From assembly GCF_002240225.1 (NCBI RefSeq), contig NZ_CP022584.1, forward strand, positions 1,240,001 to 1,304,000: a DNA stretch of 64,000 bases, written 5' to 3'. The notes below the pieces were generated by a model. The model was not told the origin of the DNA and ran no database searches. It worked only from the letters and a program-made list of their open reading frames with translations. Both the position numbers and the translations under genes were made by a program. Origin of the DNA: Paenibacillus physcomitrellae (GTDB lineage: Bacteria; Bacillota; Bacilli; Paenibacillales; Paenibacillaceae). Shown here piece by piece: positions 38,936 to 48,337 of this stretch (its first letter is position 1; each line of letters begins with the position of its first letter).

Positions 38936-39652
38936 TTAAATTTTACTCAGCACGACCTCCAGTTTGTCGCTGGGCTGAAGCGAAATATCCAGACCGCTTT
39001 GCAGCAGCTTTTTATTATTCAGCTTGACGACCCATCGCTCATTGATGCTTCCGGTATATCCATTGACAGACGCCACAAGCCGGCTCCCTTCATTAAGCTG
39101 AATCAAACCGCACTGCTTGAGAACGCTTCTAACTGTCAGATTGGCCTGGTAGATATTAACGAAGTAATACTGCAGGCTCGGCTTGGACAATCCGCCTGAA
39201 ATATTGAGCACCACAGGGGTTAATGACGAGGCCGTAGCTCCGTCTTTGCCTTTCAAATACACCAGCACTTCGTCGCCACTATGCATTGTTTTGTCCCATG
39301 AAGCAGCTTCTGCATCGGACCCGTTCACTTTAACCGCCCAGGATAACCCGTTATCCAGCGAAATATCGCCAACGGAGACAATGCCGTCTTGCTCATCATT
39401 TAATACAATAATGCCGCTGCTGCGAAGGACTTCTCTCAGGTTCGGTTGCTTCAGCTCATCCACCGGGAAGGTCCGGGTAATATCCGGAATCAGCTTTTCA
39501 CCGTCAATTCTCAGCCTGATCTTATTGTCAAGCAGCTTTACAGAAGGCTGAGGTTCTGCAGAGGGCTGCGATGAACAGGCAGCCGAGAATAATAGCAGCG
39601 AGCAGGCCAATAACCCTAAAAGAAGGCGGCCGATCCAGCTTGTCCAGCTCAC
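38936..39652 (-). CDS. Putative lipoprotein with two DUF4430-like domains
   Basis: 238 residues. A lipoprotein signal with lipobox LLFSAACSS leads to two similar halves. The first (about 45-130) has NLREVLRSSGIIVLND...WAVKVNG...GDEVLVYL, and the second (about 150-238) has TVRSVLKQCGLIQLNE...WVVKLNN...SDKLEVVL. This looks like an internal duplication of a DUF4430/transcobalamin-like beta fold. The start is GTG behind GGGGGAGGAAAG. Function unknown. It stands alone downstream of the beta-mannosidase gene. Confidence 0.7.
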   Translation of the reverse strand: MSWTSWIGRLLLGLLACSLLLFSAACSSQPSAEPQPSVKLLDNKIRLRIDGEKLIPDITRTFPVDELKQPNLREVLRSSGIIVLNDEQDGIVSVGDISLDNGLSWAVKVNGSDAEAASWDKTMHSGDEVLVYLKGKDGATASSLTPVVLNISGGLSKPSLQYYFVNIYQANLTVRSVLKQCGLIQLNEGSRLVASVNGYTGSINERWVVKLNNKKLLQSGLDISLQPSDKLEVVLSKI

Positions 39653-39734
39653 CTTTCCTCCCCCTTTCCTGGTATGGTTGCTCCTTTAAGCATACCGGAC
39701 ATCTTCGTCCGTTTCAAACACTTCAGGTCAACAA

Positions 39735-39754
39735 GGCGCCCCTAATGGGACGCC
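39735..39754 (-). terminator. Weak hairpin between beta-mannosidase and lipoprotein genes
   Basis: GGCGTCCC and GGGGCGCC arms with ATTA loop on the minus strand, followed by TTGTTGACC. The T run is short, so this is tentative. Confidence 0.35.
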
Positions 39755-39783
39755 CCGGCTTCTATCAAAGATCCCTGCTTCTA

Positions 39784-42285
39784 TCAGACGTTCTGTTCAT
39801 CCAGATCATAAATGCTGCGGACTCTGAGCTGCTGCTGCAACTCTTCAAGCGCGGCAGGACGGCTGAGTGAGGATTTATTGATCTTCAGCGTCCGTACCTT
39901 ACCTGCGGACAGATCGAAACAGTTATCGCTGAAGACCGCATCGATTTCCCTGAAGTCCAGCTCAACCGAACGGGCAAACGCTTGGGCTTTGACATCCACC
40001 GTGAAATACTCCTCTTCCTCCGCCAGAACCGTCTCCAAAGCCGGATCTACAAATTCAAAATGTTTGGGCTTAACGAACAGCACCGTACCGGAGCTCACCC
40101 ATTCTCCCCCTACCTCAAAGGCGTATTCCAGGTAGGTCTCCCGTTTCTTAGCTTCCGTATCCAGGAGTGTCGCAAAATCCAGCTGCTCCAGCTCAGCCGA
40201 AGTAAAGGCGCCGATCTCCGCTTCCCTTTCAGCCTGCTGCAGCACTTCCGAATAGACATTCATGAGCTTCCAGACCAGCCTGCCTGTTACTGCTGCTTTG
40301 GTTTCGTTCGAGACATGCAGGGAAACCGAAGTCCCCTCCTCGCAGGCCGACACCAGAACCGGCGCAAAAAAACGTTTGGCCGCATAATGCAGCGCCTTCC
40401 ACCGGCCGTAATAGTCGATGCTGGACCATGAGGCGACCGGCCAGCAGTCGTTCAGCTGCCAATACACCGCCCCCATGCAGCGTCCACGGTTTCTGCGCCA
40501 ATGCTCGACGCCATACCGCAGGCCTTCGGCCTGAATCAGCTGCGAAGCATACAGCAGGGAGTCAAAGTCCTTCGGATATTTATAGGTTTCCCCAATGTAA
40601 TAGAGAATTTTTTCATTACCTGTACCGTTCTTCTGGTGAGACTCCATCACATGGGAGAAGATGTTGCGGTCTTTCGGCAGCGTGAACGTCTCCACCGTTT
40701 TAAGACCCGGGAACGACTGCAGGCCAAACTCGGACATGTAACGCGGAAAAATGCTGCGGTAAGCCGTGAATGGCTTTTTCCCGTGCCAAACCTCCCAGTA
40801 GTGCATATCCCCGTAATTCTCATCGTTCGGTTTATCGAAGCTGCCTGTGGAAGAAGGAGAAGCCAGCCAATAAAAGGTATTGGGATCGTATTCCCTCGCA
40901 AGTTCCGGAAGCAGCACTTCATATTGCTTGATGTAGTCCGCTTTCAGCTTCGGAGACTCCGTCTTGCTCCAGCCCCAGTCCACCCAGGCCATCTCCTGTT
41001 CATTGTTGCCGCACCATAAACCGAGCGAAGCGTGGTGCCGGATTCTCTTCATGTTGTCGATCGTTTCAAACGTAATATTCTCCTTGAATGCCTCAGTAAG
41101 CTCATAAACGCCGCACGCGTACATCAGATCCTGCCAGACAATCAAACCGTATTCATCACACAGGTCGTAAAAAGAATCGTCGGGATAGTGGGCCCCGCCC
41201 CATACCCGGATCGTATTGAAGTTCGCTTCCACGCAGCTTTGAATGAGCTTCTCCGTCCGCTCCCGGCTGCAGCGGGCCAAAATATTATCCTCGGGAATAT
41301 AATCTGCTCCCATCGAGAAAATCGAAATCCCGTTGACCTCGAATTCAAATGATTCGCCCCACTCATCCGGCTCCCTCTTCACGGTTAACGTTCTAAGCCC
41401 GATTCTCAGCTTATGCCGGTCCAGCTCGTGCCCCTGTTCTTCCAGGCTGACCTCTACCTCATACAACGGCTGATCACCCAAATTATTGGGCCACCACAAC
41501 TGCGGCTCGTCTACTTTCAGCTCGAGATGGTGTTCTGAAATCGGAGCGTGACCAGAATGAGCGGGCTGCTCCGCCATGGAGACGAGCTGCTCTTTTCCCT
41601 CAGGTGAGGTAAGCTTGACCACAATCGCTCTATCCCCCTCAGACCAGCTGTCCGTCCGGACCCGTACATCCAGGGTGACCTCGCCGACTGCATGGGCCTG
41701 AGTGACATAAACGTCGTCAATCCTGGACCGGTCGTACCCGCGAATTGAAATATTGCGCCAAATGCCCATATCCGGCAGCTTTGGTCCCCAATCCCAGCCG
41801 AACATGGAATGGGCCTTGCGCAGGTGGGAGATGCCGGGCAAGGCATCCGTCGAATTGATGAGCGGCCTTTCCGCGTGTTTGCGAAGCACATATTCGACCG
41901 GTGAATGGAAGACCGCGCGCAGCGTATTTTCCCCCGGCGTTAAATAAGGTTTGATGTCCACTTCATAAATCCGGTGCATGTTGTCCGCTTGAAGGACAGG
42001 GGCTTCGTTCAAAAATAATTCGCAAAGCGTGTCCAGCCCTTCGCATAACAGCACAAGACGTTCATGATCCAGCATGGCCGGATCAGCTTCAAACGTACGT
42101 TTATATTCATAGTCGTATTTGGACAGCTCCAGCACTTCATCTTCCTGATCCCGATAGAATGGATCCGGCATCCTCCCCGTATTCAGCAGGTCGTTATAAA
42201 CCGAACCCGGAACGGAAGCCTCCAGCCATTCCTTCCGGTCCATTCTTCTCATTTGCCATTTCCCGTTCAAATCCAGCAGCAGCAT
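39784..42285 (-). CDS. Beta-mannosidase, GH2 family
   Basis: 833 residues. The N-terminal sugar-binding domain has [18 protein letters not shown], followed by an Ig-like domain and the TIM barrel. The acid/base is in [14 protein letters not shown] (about residue 424), and the nucleophile Glu is in [12 protein letters not shown] (about residue 515). This fits GH2 beta-mannosidase, which removes mannose from manno-oligosaccharides. No signal peptide is present, so substrates are imported. GGGGGATTCAGA precedes the ATG. A divergent AraC-type regulator probably controls it. No transporter is next to it. Confidence 0.9.
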   Translation of the reverse strand: MLLLDLNGKWQMRRMDRKEWLEASVPGSVYNDLLNTGRMPDPFYRDQEDEVLELSKYDYEYKRTFEADPAMLDHERLVLLCEGLDTLCELFLNEAPVLQADNMHRIYEVDIKPYLTPGENTLRAVFHSPVEYVLRKHAERPLINSTDALPGISHLRKAHSMFGWDWGPKLPDMGIWRNISIRGYDRSRIDDVYVTQAHAVGEVTLDVRVRTDSWSEGDRAIVVKLTSPEGKEQLVSMAEQPAHSGHAPISEHHLELKVDEPQLWWPNNLGDQPLYEVEVSLEEQGHELDRHKLRIGLRTLTVKREPDEWGESFEFEVNGISIFSMGADYIPEDNILARCSRERTEKLIQSCVEANFNTIRVWGGAHYPDDSFYDLCDEYGLIVWQDLMYACGVYELTEAFKENITFETIDNMKRIRHHASLGLWCGNNEQEMAWVDWGWSKTESPKLKADYIKQYEVLLPELAREYDPNTFYWLASPSSTGSFDKPNDENYGDMHYWEVWHGKKPFTAYRSIFPRYMSEFGLQSFPGLKTVETFTLPKDRNIFSHVMESHQKNGTGNEKILYYIGETYKYPKDFDSLLYASQLIQAEGLRYGVEHWRRNRGRCMGAVYWQLNDCWPVASWSSIDYYGRWKALHYAAKRFFAPVLVSACEEGTSVSLHVSNETKAAVTGRLVWKLMNVYSEVLQQAEREAEIGAFTSAELEQLDFATLLDTEAKKRETYLEYAFEVGGEWVSSGTVLFVKPKHFEFVDPALETVLAEEEEYFTVDVKAQAFARSVELDFREIDAVFSDNCFDLSAGKVRTLKINKSSLSRPAALEELQQQLRVRSIYDLDEQNV

Positions 42286-42420
42286 TCTGAATCCCCCACT
42301 CTTGATTTTTGTGGATCCTACGGGTGTTATTGTAACAAGGAAAAGGCTTTCATTCTTGTCTTGTGTTCACCCAAACCTTGTGCTATTTTAACATCAGCTC
42401 GAATGAAGGAGGAGCAAGCG

Positions 42421-43260
42421 ATGCTTAAATTTACCGAAGCCGGCCATATTGATCCCGAGCTGCTGATGAATCCGTTCTGGGTGGAATCCTTGTCCCAGGT
42501 TTCTCCGGAGCATACGCATGATTTCTATGAGTTCTTTATCATCCGTGAAGGGACATGCCGGCATGTCGCCAACGGGCAAACTCAGCTCCTGAAGCCGGGA
42601 TGTCTCGTATTCATGCGGCCCTCCGACATCCATAAATATGAACGTCTCGGGGATGAAGACTGCCGCTTTCTGAATATCGCCTGTCGGTACAAGGCGGTGG
42701 AGCAAGCTTTAGCATATTTAGATGAGCCTGCCTTTAAGGAAGGACTGCTGTCGGGAGCGGAGCCCCCTGTCGCCCTGCTTTCGCAGCTTGAGATGCTGGA
42801 TGTGGTTCGCCATTTTGAACGGTTTCTTCTGTTGGCCACCTTGGACAAGATCAAAGCCCGATTGTATGCCAAAGGTTTGCTGACCGACATCCTGACCCAA
42901 TATTTCCTGAAGCCCGATAACGTGGAGAAGCCGGACATTCCGCTGTGGCTGGAGCAAACCTTGTCCCAAATGCAGCTCAAAGAGAACCTGCTCGGCGGCC
43001 TCCAGGCCTTATACAGACTGTCTGGAAGGAGTGTCGGTCACGTGAATAGAGCCTTCCGGCAATACCTGCAGCAAACACCGACCGAATATGTGAACCAGCT
43101 GAAGCTGAATATCGCACGCAATCTGCTGCTGACCACGGAATGGAAAGTTGTCGATATTGCTCTCGAATCCGGCTTTGACAATGTCAGTCACTTCTACCAC
43201 CAATTCAAAAAGTTCTACCACCAGGCCCCGCTGGATTTCCGCCGTAATGCGGCCAAGTGA
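42421..43260 (+). CDS. AraC-family regulator next to beta-mannosidase
   Basis: 279 residues. The N-terminal cupin sensor (HTHDFYEFFII region) is followed by C-terminal tandem helix-turn-helix (GRSVGHVNRAFRQYLQQTPTEY and KVVDIALESGFDNVSHFYHQF). The ATG at 42421 lies after GGAGGAGCAAGCG; the open frame runs further upstream inside the other strand's gene and is not the start. Divergence from the beta-mannosidase gene suggests local control. Sugar sensing is inferred from family. Confidence 0.9.
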   Translation: MLKFTEAGHIDPELLMNPFWVESLSQVSPEHTHDFYEFFIIREGTCRHVANGQTQLLKPGCLVFMRPSDIHKYERLGDEDCRFLNIACRYKAVEQALAYLDEPAFKEGLLSGAEPPVALLSQLEMLDVVRHFERFLLLATLDKIKARLYAKGLLTDILTQYFLKPDNVEKPDIPLWLEQTLSQMQLKENLLGGLQALYRLSGRSVGHVNRAFRQYLQQTPTEYVNQLKLNIARNLLLTTEWKVVDIALESGFDNVSHFYHQFKKFYHQAPLDFRRNAAK

Positions 43261-43282
43261 TAAGGTAAAAAAACCACAAAAA

Positions 43283-43323
43283 AAGCAAATGCCGCAATCC
43301 GCGTTCCGGATCCGGCATTTGCT
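43283..43323. terminator. Terminator between AraC and HxlR regulator genes
   Basis: GCAAATGCCG and CGGCATTTGC flank an 18-base loop. The minus strand continues with seven T residues, so it serves the HxlR gene and possibly both. Confidence 0.8.
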
Positions 43324-43392
43324 TATTCATCATTTACTGTTCTATCCGTTTCTTGAATGGCCGCCTGAGTTGAAACCTTTGCAACTAAGGCC

Positions 43393-43422
43393 ATGTTTAC
43401 TCGATCCACGTTTACTCGATCC
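43393..43422. repeat. 15-base tandem duplication across the HxlR stop
   Basis: ATGTTTACTCGATCC is followed by ACGTTTACTCGATCC. On the minus strand this repeats the codons for Trp-Ile-Glu-stop, so the gene end was copied. Confidence 0.9.
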
Positions 43423-43729
43423 AATCTTCCGCCCAAGACTGAATTTGATCCATCACGGGGCGGAGCGCCTTTCCTTTTTCGGTCAGCTCATATTCAATCC
43501 TTACCGGCGTTTCCGGATAGACGTGCCGGGTCAAAATCCCCTCGCACTCCAGATCCTTCATCCGTTCGGACAGCATCTTATCGCTCATTGACGGAATCAG
43601 ATTCGAAATATCTTTAAAGCGTTTGGGACCACTCATCAAAGTTCGAATAATCAATCCGTTCCACCGTTTCCCCAGGAAAGAAAATGCGGTTTCAAAGCGG
43701 GGGCACATGCTGAAATCCTTATCTGCCAT
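43412..43729 (-). CDS. HxlR-family transcriptional regulator
   Basis: 105 residues. The winged helix contains CPRFETAFSFLGKRWNGLII, LIPSMSDKMLSERMKDLE and YELTEKGKALRPVMDQIQSW, typical of HxlR/MarR-like proteins that sense electrophiles or redox stress, often through the Cys near the N-terminus (C9 here). GAGGTGATAAGCA precedes the ATG. It is not near an obvious target such as a nitroreductase. The stop lies in the duplicated 15-base segment. Confidence 0.92.
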   Translation of the reverse strand: MADKDFSMCPRFETAFSFLGKRWNGLIIRTLMSGPKRFKDISNLIPSMSDKMLSERMKDLECEGILTRHVYPETPVRIEYELTEKGKALRPVMDQIQSWAEDWIE

Positions 43730-43893
43730 TGCTTATCACCTCTTTAATGATCCGGAGCAGATGGTTCCGGATTTTGCTTACATTAAGTTAGTACATATCA
43801 TTTTAACATAGTTTTGGCGATTTGAAAACGGGCTATTCATGGAATCTTAATTTTTCGACAAAAAAACCTTATCTTTGTTATTCTAATTTCCCC

Positions 43894-43943
43894 TAAAAAG
43901 AGAGAAGCAATCCTTAAACAAAAGTTCAGGATTGCTTCTTTTT
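43894..43943 (-). terminator. Terminator after the TIM-barrel isomerase gene
   Basis: On the minus strand AAAAAGAAGCAATCCT pairs with AGGATTGCTTCTCTC, ending TTTTT. About 30 bases after the stop. Confidence 0.85.
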
Positions 43944-43974
43944 GCTCTAAGATGTATCTGACAGACCAGACAGC

Positions 43975-44943
43975 TTACAGCCACCACATATCAGCAGCAG
44001 AGTCCTCGATCAGCACCTGCTTCAGGTTGCCGACCGCTTTGGTAAAGCCTTCTTCAACAGACATGAGGCCGTCTTCATGCTCGATGCTGACCACATAATC
44101 GTAGCCGACGAGGCGCAGCGTGCTGATGATGTCCGCCCAGGTTTTGAGGTCATGACCGTAACCTACGGTGCGGAACTGCCAAGCGCGGTCCATCATTTTG
44201 TCATAGGTCTGCATATCCGTAATGCCCCATTTGTTGACGTTAACCGGATCAATGGTTGTGTCCTTCGCATGGAAATGGTGGATCGCATTTTCACGACCCA
44301 AAATTTTGACCGCCTCAACCGGATCAATCCCCTGCCACCACATGTGGCTTGGGTCGAGGTTGGCACCGATGACTTCGCCTGCCGCTTCGCGCAGCTTCAG
44401 CAGTGTTCCTGGCGTATGTACCGAGAAACCGCCGTGCAGCTCCAAACCGATCTTCACATGATGTTCGGCAGCGAATTTTCCCCACTCTGTCCAGTAAGGA
44501 ATGACTTTGTTCTCCCACTGCCATTTCAGGATTTCCTGGTAATCGTTTGGCCAAGGAGCTACCGGCCAGTTTGGATATTTGGCGTCTTCATGATCTCCCG
44601 GACAGCCGGAGAATGTATTGACCACCGGTACTTCAAGCTGCTCCGCCAGCAAGACGGTTTTGACGAAATCGTCATGATCGGCCTGGGCCAGCGCTTTCTG
44701 CGGATGAAGCGGATTACCGTGGCAGCTCAGTGCGCTGATGGTTAAACCGCGGGATTGAACCGCCCGCTTGAACTCGTTCAGCTTGGTTTTATTTTCGAGC
44801 AGCTCGTCAGGTTTGCAGTGTGCGTTGCCCGGATTGCCACCTGTACCGATTTCTACAGCCTGGATGCCTTTTGAGGCTACATAGTCAAGTGCTTCCTCAA
44901 GGGGACGTCCACCAAACAGAACCATAAAAATGCCTAATTTCAC
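43975..44943 (-). CDS. Sugar phosphate isomerase/epimerase family TIM-barrel protein
   Basis: 322 residues of the xylose-isomerase-like TIM-barrel family. Metal ligands are expected in the conserved acid and His positions of GLELHGGFSVHTPGT, ANLDPSHMWWQGIDP and IHHFHAKDTTID, and SIEHEDGLM near the end. The predicted reaction is isomerisation, epimerisation or elimination of a keto-sugar; the substrate is not known. The start is GTG seven bases after GGAGG. It is the last gene of a four-gene cluster and is separated from the next by about 170 bases with TTAGC repeats. Confidence 0.88.
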   Translation of the reverse strand: MKLGIFMVLFGGRPLEEALDYVASKGIQAVEIGTGGNPGNAHCKPDELLENKTKLNEFKRAVQSRGLTISALSCHGNPLHPQKALAQADHDDFVKTVLLAEQLEVPVVNTFSGCPGDHEDAKYPNWPVAPWPNDYQEILKWQWENKVIPYWTEWGKFAAEHHVKIGLELHGGFSVHTPGTLLKLREAAGEVIGANLDPSHMWWQGIDPVEAVKILGRENAIHHFHAKDTTIDPVNVNKWGITDMQTYDKMMDRAWQFRTVGYGHDLKTWADIISTLRLVGYDYVVSIEHEDGLMSVEEGFTKAVGNLKQVLIEDSAADMWWL

Positions 44944-45028
44944 ACCAATTCCTCCCTGAACCCTTATTATGGAATGCTTATCTTATTATAAACATGCTTT
45001 CTAGGCAAAAGCTGCCACAATTCAATTT

Positions 45029-45107
45029 TTAGCATATTCAACGTGTCAGCATATTCGGCTACTTAGCGTTACATGTTTAGCGTGTTAGCCTCTTTTAGCT
45101 TATTAGC
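45029..45107. repeat. Clustered TTAGC motifs in intergenic spacer
   Basis: Six TTAGC and one TCAGC occur within 80 bases (starting at about 45029, 45046, 45063, 45077, 45085, 45095 and 45103), the first two both followed by ATATTC. Spacing shortens from 17 to 8 bases. It lies right after the stop of the Gfo/Idh gene. Confidence 0.7.
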
Positions 45108-45117
45108 GCATTGTTGA

Positions 45118-46200
45118 TCAGTCAAAATAAACCGCTTTGCCCGTTTTGGCCGACTCATAGATCGCTTCCAGAATTTGCGTTACCACAAAGGCTTGCTCCG
45201 GTTTCACGAGCGGCTCTTTGTCTTCCAGAATCGCCTGTACCCAGGCTTTGGCTTCACGGTAGGCGTCCGTTTCCTCTTCACCAGAGAAGAAGGCTACGCC
45301 GCCGGAGCTGAGGTCGATTTGCGTATCATAGAGACGGCTGTTCTTCTCGCCGTTGATGCGCAGACCATTTTTCATATCGGCTCCGCCTTCTGTTCCGCAC
45401 AGCAGCGTTTTGGCTTCGCCGGTCTCAACTACGTTCAGGGCCCAGCTGGACTCCAGAATGATCGTAGCGCCGTTCTTCATCGTAATGTAACCGAATGCAG
45501 AATCTTCAACCTTGAACTGGGCAGGATCCCAGGAACCAAATGCATTCGCTGCATTCTCGCGGTGACCGAGCTTATGGAAGACGGAACCCATAACACTCTT
45601 AGGCTCGTAGTTATCCATCAGCCACAAGGTCAGATCCAGGGCGTGTGTGCCGATATCGATCAACGGGCCGCCGCCTTGCTTCTCTTCGTCCAGGAATACG
45701 CCCCAGGTTGGAACCGCACGGCGGCGGATCGCCAAAGCTTTACCCAGGTAAATGTCGCCCAATTCACCTTGCTCACACAATTCCTTCAAATACAGGCTGT
45801 CGTTGCGGAAACGGTTCTGGTAAGCAATGCTCAGCTTCTTGCCGGTCCGTTTAGCGGCTTCCAGCATAGCACGGGCCTGCTCGGCCGTTTTGGCCATCGG
45901 CTTCTCACACATCACATGGTTGCCCGCTTCGAGCGCAGCTACCGTAATTTCGGAGTGGGAATCGTTTGGCGTGCAGACATGCACAACATCAATGTCGCTG
46001 TTTGCCAGCAGCTCGCGGTAATCAGTAAAGACTTTAGCGTCCTGCGTGCCGTATTCCTTGGCCGCTTTGCGGGCACGTTCTTCAACGATGTCGCAGAATG
46101 CGACCAAATCCACTTCAGGTTGTTTAGCCAGGCTCGGAAGATGTTTGCCATTGGCAATTCCTCCGCACCCGATAATTGCTACTTTCAGTTGCTTAGACAT
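45118..46200 (-). CDS. Gfo/Idh/MocA family oxidoreductase
   Basis: 360 residues. The Rossmann nucleotide site is VAIIGCGGIANGKHLPSL, and EKPMAKT near residue 98 carries the catalytic Lys. DIGTHALDLTLWLMDNY supplies the Asp and His of the family active site. NAD(P)-dependent oxidation of a sugar or polyol hydroxyl is expected; the substrate is not known. It overlaps the upstream isomerase gene by eight bases, so it is translated together with it. GGAGGAAAATTGA precedes the ATG. Confidence 0.92.
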   Translation of the reverse strand: MSKQLKVAIIGCGGIANGKHLPSLAKQPEVDLVAFCDIVEERARKAAKEYGTQDAKVFTDYRELLANSDIDVVHVCTPNDSHSEITVAALEAGNHVMCEKPMAKTAEQARAMLEAAKRTGKKLSIAYQNRFRNDSLYLKELCEQGELGDIYLGKALAIRRRAVPTWGVFLDEEKQGGGPLIDIGTHALDLTLWLMDNYEPKSVMGSVFHKLGHRENAANAFGSWDPAQFKVEDSAFGYITMKNGATIILESSWALNVVETGEAKTLLCGTEGGADMKNGLRINGEKNSRLYDTQIDLSSGGVAFFSGEEETDAYREAKAWVQAILEDKEPLVKPEQAFVVTQILEAIYESAKTGKAVYFD

Positions 46201-46963
46201 TCAATTTTCCTCCCTGAGACACGTAATTTTTAACCCAGTCCATGCTGGTTGTAATACAGTTGATTGCACCGTTCGCCGTGTAATCCTGCTCCACGATCAG
46301 CCATTCCACGTCAGCTTCGATGGCGGCGTCCGCAATGCGTTTAATATCCAGCTCGCCTGCGCCCAGCTCGACCGTTTCCGGTGAGCCGTCTTCTTTCTTC
46401 TTCACGTCTTTCAGATGCAGAAGCGGCATGCGGCCTTTGTATTTCTCGATGTAAGAGACGGCGTCAAAACCGGCAAACTCGACCCAGCAGGAGTCCAGTT
46501 CCACTTCAAGCAGCGAAGCAGGCACCGCTTCAAAAATCGTATCCAGCACCGTTTCGCCGTCAAGCTGCTGCGTCAGTTCAAAATCATGATTGTGGTACAT
46601 CAGAGTGATGCCTTTGGCTGAGCAGGTTTCGGCTACGCGTTTAATGTCGGCAATGATTTCCGGCCAGCGGTTGCGGTCCTGTTCAGCGACGTAAGGGACA
46701 ATCAGCTTGTTGTTGCCGATGAACTGGTTGATTTCAATCTGTTCATCCAGATGGTTCAGCAGCAGATCCAGTGAAGTATGCGCGCCAACAGCTGTCAGCC
46801 CGTTTTCCTCAAGCAGCGCTTTCACCTGCTCTTTGGTTCTGCCGTAGAAGCCGGCAAACTCGACGCCTTGGTATCCCAGTTCCGCTACTTTGCGGAGCGT
46901 TCCTTCAAAATCCTGTTCCATTTGTTCGCGAACCGTATACAATTGCAGTGCTATTTTAGCCAT
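46193..46963 (-). CDS. Sugar phosphate isomerase/epimerase family protein
   Basis: 256 residues. It is a xylose-isomerase-like TIM barrel starting MAKIALQLYTVREQM with metal-binding positions in LMYHNHDFEL, LEVELDSCWVEFAG, LLHLKDVKKK and EWLIVEQD. Family members with a Gfo/Idh partner act on keto-sugars, for example in inositol or keto-glycoside pathways. The stop overlaps the start of the Gfo/Idh gene. GAAGAGGAG precedes the ATG. Confidence 0.9.
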   Translation of the reverse strand: MAKIALQLYTVREQMEQDFEGTLRKVAELGYQGVEFAGFYGRTKEQVKALLEENGLTAVGAHTSLDLLLNHLDEQIEINQFIGNNKLIVPYVAEQDRNRWPEIIADIKRVAETCSAKGITLMYHNHDFELTQQLDGETVLDTIFEAVPASLLEVELDSCWVEFAGFDAVSYIEKYKGRMPLLHLKDVKKKEDGSPETVELGAGELDIKRIADAAIEADVEWLIVEQDYTANGAINCITTSMDWVKNYVSQGGKLNV

Positions 46964-47042
46964 ATCGATTCTCCTCTTCCTTGTTATAGATTTATCCTTC
47001 AGTATTACAAGTTATGGCCGGCGACTGTCCCATATCGGCCTT

Positions 47043-48146
47043 TCAGGATTGGCCCAGCTGTCCCGATTGACCCGGCGCCAGAGCCGCGCTCAGTTCCGCA
47101 GCGCTTTCAAGCGCAATATGCCGGCCTTCCTGGGAGGATCTGCCGAAAGCATGCATCGCTTCCAGCACATGATAAGCCACCAGTCCGGACGCCTTTGGCT
47201 CACGGCCTTGAGCGATAGCCTCAGCCATTTCTTCCAGACCTCTTCCGCGCTCATTGCCATGGCTCTCAAATACAGGCGGCAGAACCGTCCACTCCTCACT
47301 GCCTGCCTTGCGCAGCTTAACTTCGCCTTCAAAATAATTCGGATCCGGCAGACGCAGCGTTCCTTCCGTTCCGTAAATCTCGATCCACGGAAGCGTGCTT
47401 CCTCCCCGGATATCAAAGCTGGTTACCATCGTGCCGATGACGCCGCTGGCAAAATCCAGCGTACCGCTGTAATGCGTCGGTGTCTGAACCGGAATCGGTT
47501 TCCCCGCGTCAGGACCGGAGCCGACCTTCCGCTCCGGAATCTGGCTGCCTGCAGAGCCGCTGATCCGGGCAATCGGCCCGAGCAGCTGGACAAGCGCGGT
47601 CAAATAATAAGGTCCCATATCGAACATAGGACCGCCCCCGACCGCATAGAAAAAGGCAGGGTTCGGATGCCAGCCTTCCGGTCCGGCTCCCATCATGAAA
47701 GCAGTGGCCGCAACCGGTCTGCCGATGACTCCCTCCAGCAAAGCCTGACGAGCCGTTTCAAGACCTGATCCCATAAAGGTGTCTGGGGCCGAACCGATTA
47801 CAAGCCCTTTTCTGGCCGCCAGCTCCAGCATTTTCTTTCCGTCGGAAAGAGAAATAGCCAGCGGCTTTTCCGTATATACATGCTTTCCATGCTCGAGCGC
47901 AGCCAGACTGACTGCGGCATGGGAAGAGGGAATGGTCAAATTCAGAATGGCATCTACATTGCTTTCCAGCATTTCTTCGACGGTGTATACGCTTTCAACA
48001 CCGAACTGCTTGGCCCGCTCCTGCGCCTTCTCAGGGAGCATGTCTGCACAGGCAACCAAGGAAACCTTGGAGCTGTTCTGCAGATAAGTAAAATAAGCGG
48101 GACTGATATTGCCGCAGCCAATCACACCAACCTTTAACGGGGTCAC
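47043..48146 (-). CDS. Gfo/Idh/MocA family oxidoreductase (second)
   Basis: About 367 residues. The Rossmann motif is VGVIGCGNISPAYFTYL, and TEKPLAISL near residue 90 has the catalytic Lys; GGPMFDMGPYYLTALVQL holds the active-site Asp where the His of other members is replaced by Tyr. The start is GTG at 48146 behind AAGGAGTGATTCC; a TTG eight codons upstream is less likely. It is distinct from the 45118 protein, so the cluster may use both an oxidising and a reducing step. Substrate unknown. Confidence 0.88.
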   Translation of the reverse strand: MTPLKVGVIGCGNISPAYFTYLQNSSKVSLVACADMLPEKAQERAKQFGVESVYTVEEMLESNVDAILNLTIPSSHAAVSLAALEHGKHVYTEKPLAISLSDGKKMLELAARKGLVIGSAPDTFMGSGLETARQALLEGVIGRPVAATAFMMGAGPEGWHPNPAFFYAVGGGPMFDMGPYYLTALVQLLGPIARISGSAGSQIPERKVGSGPDAGKPIPVQTPTHYSGTLDFASGVIGTMVTSFDIRGGSTLPWIEIYGTEGTLRLPDPNYFEGEVKLRKAGSEEWTVLPPVFESHGNERGRGLEEMAEAIAQGREPKASGLVAYHVLEAMHAFGRSSQEGRHIALESAAELSAALAPGQSGQLGQS

Positions 48147-48241
48147 GGAATCACTCCTTGAGCTATTCAATTTTGCTGCAAGTTACTCGGTTCTTAAGGA
48201 GCAGCTTATTGGGTTGCGCTTCCTTAAGTTAGCTTTATAGT

Positions 48242-48283
48242 AATATGATTCGAATTAAAGTAAAATGAATAATATGATTCAAA
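48242..48283. promoter_or_regulatory. Direct repeat between cluster and AraC gene
   Basis: AATATGATTCGAA (48242-48254) and AATATGATTCAAA (48271-48283) are spaced by 29 bases, close to three helical turns. Direct repeats of this kind are typical AraC-family operators. The region lies between the divergent genes. Confidence 0.5.
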
Positions 48284-48337
48284 CATGAACAATCTGGTCA
48301 TTATTTTATTTTTGAATGTGCAGGAGGATGTCGCAGT

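Noticed and set aside
45175-46233. A 352-codon plus-strand open frame opposite the Gfo/Idh gene
   Set aside because: No ribosome-binding site or recognisable fold; the Gfo/Idh gene is intact on the minus strand.
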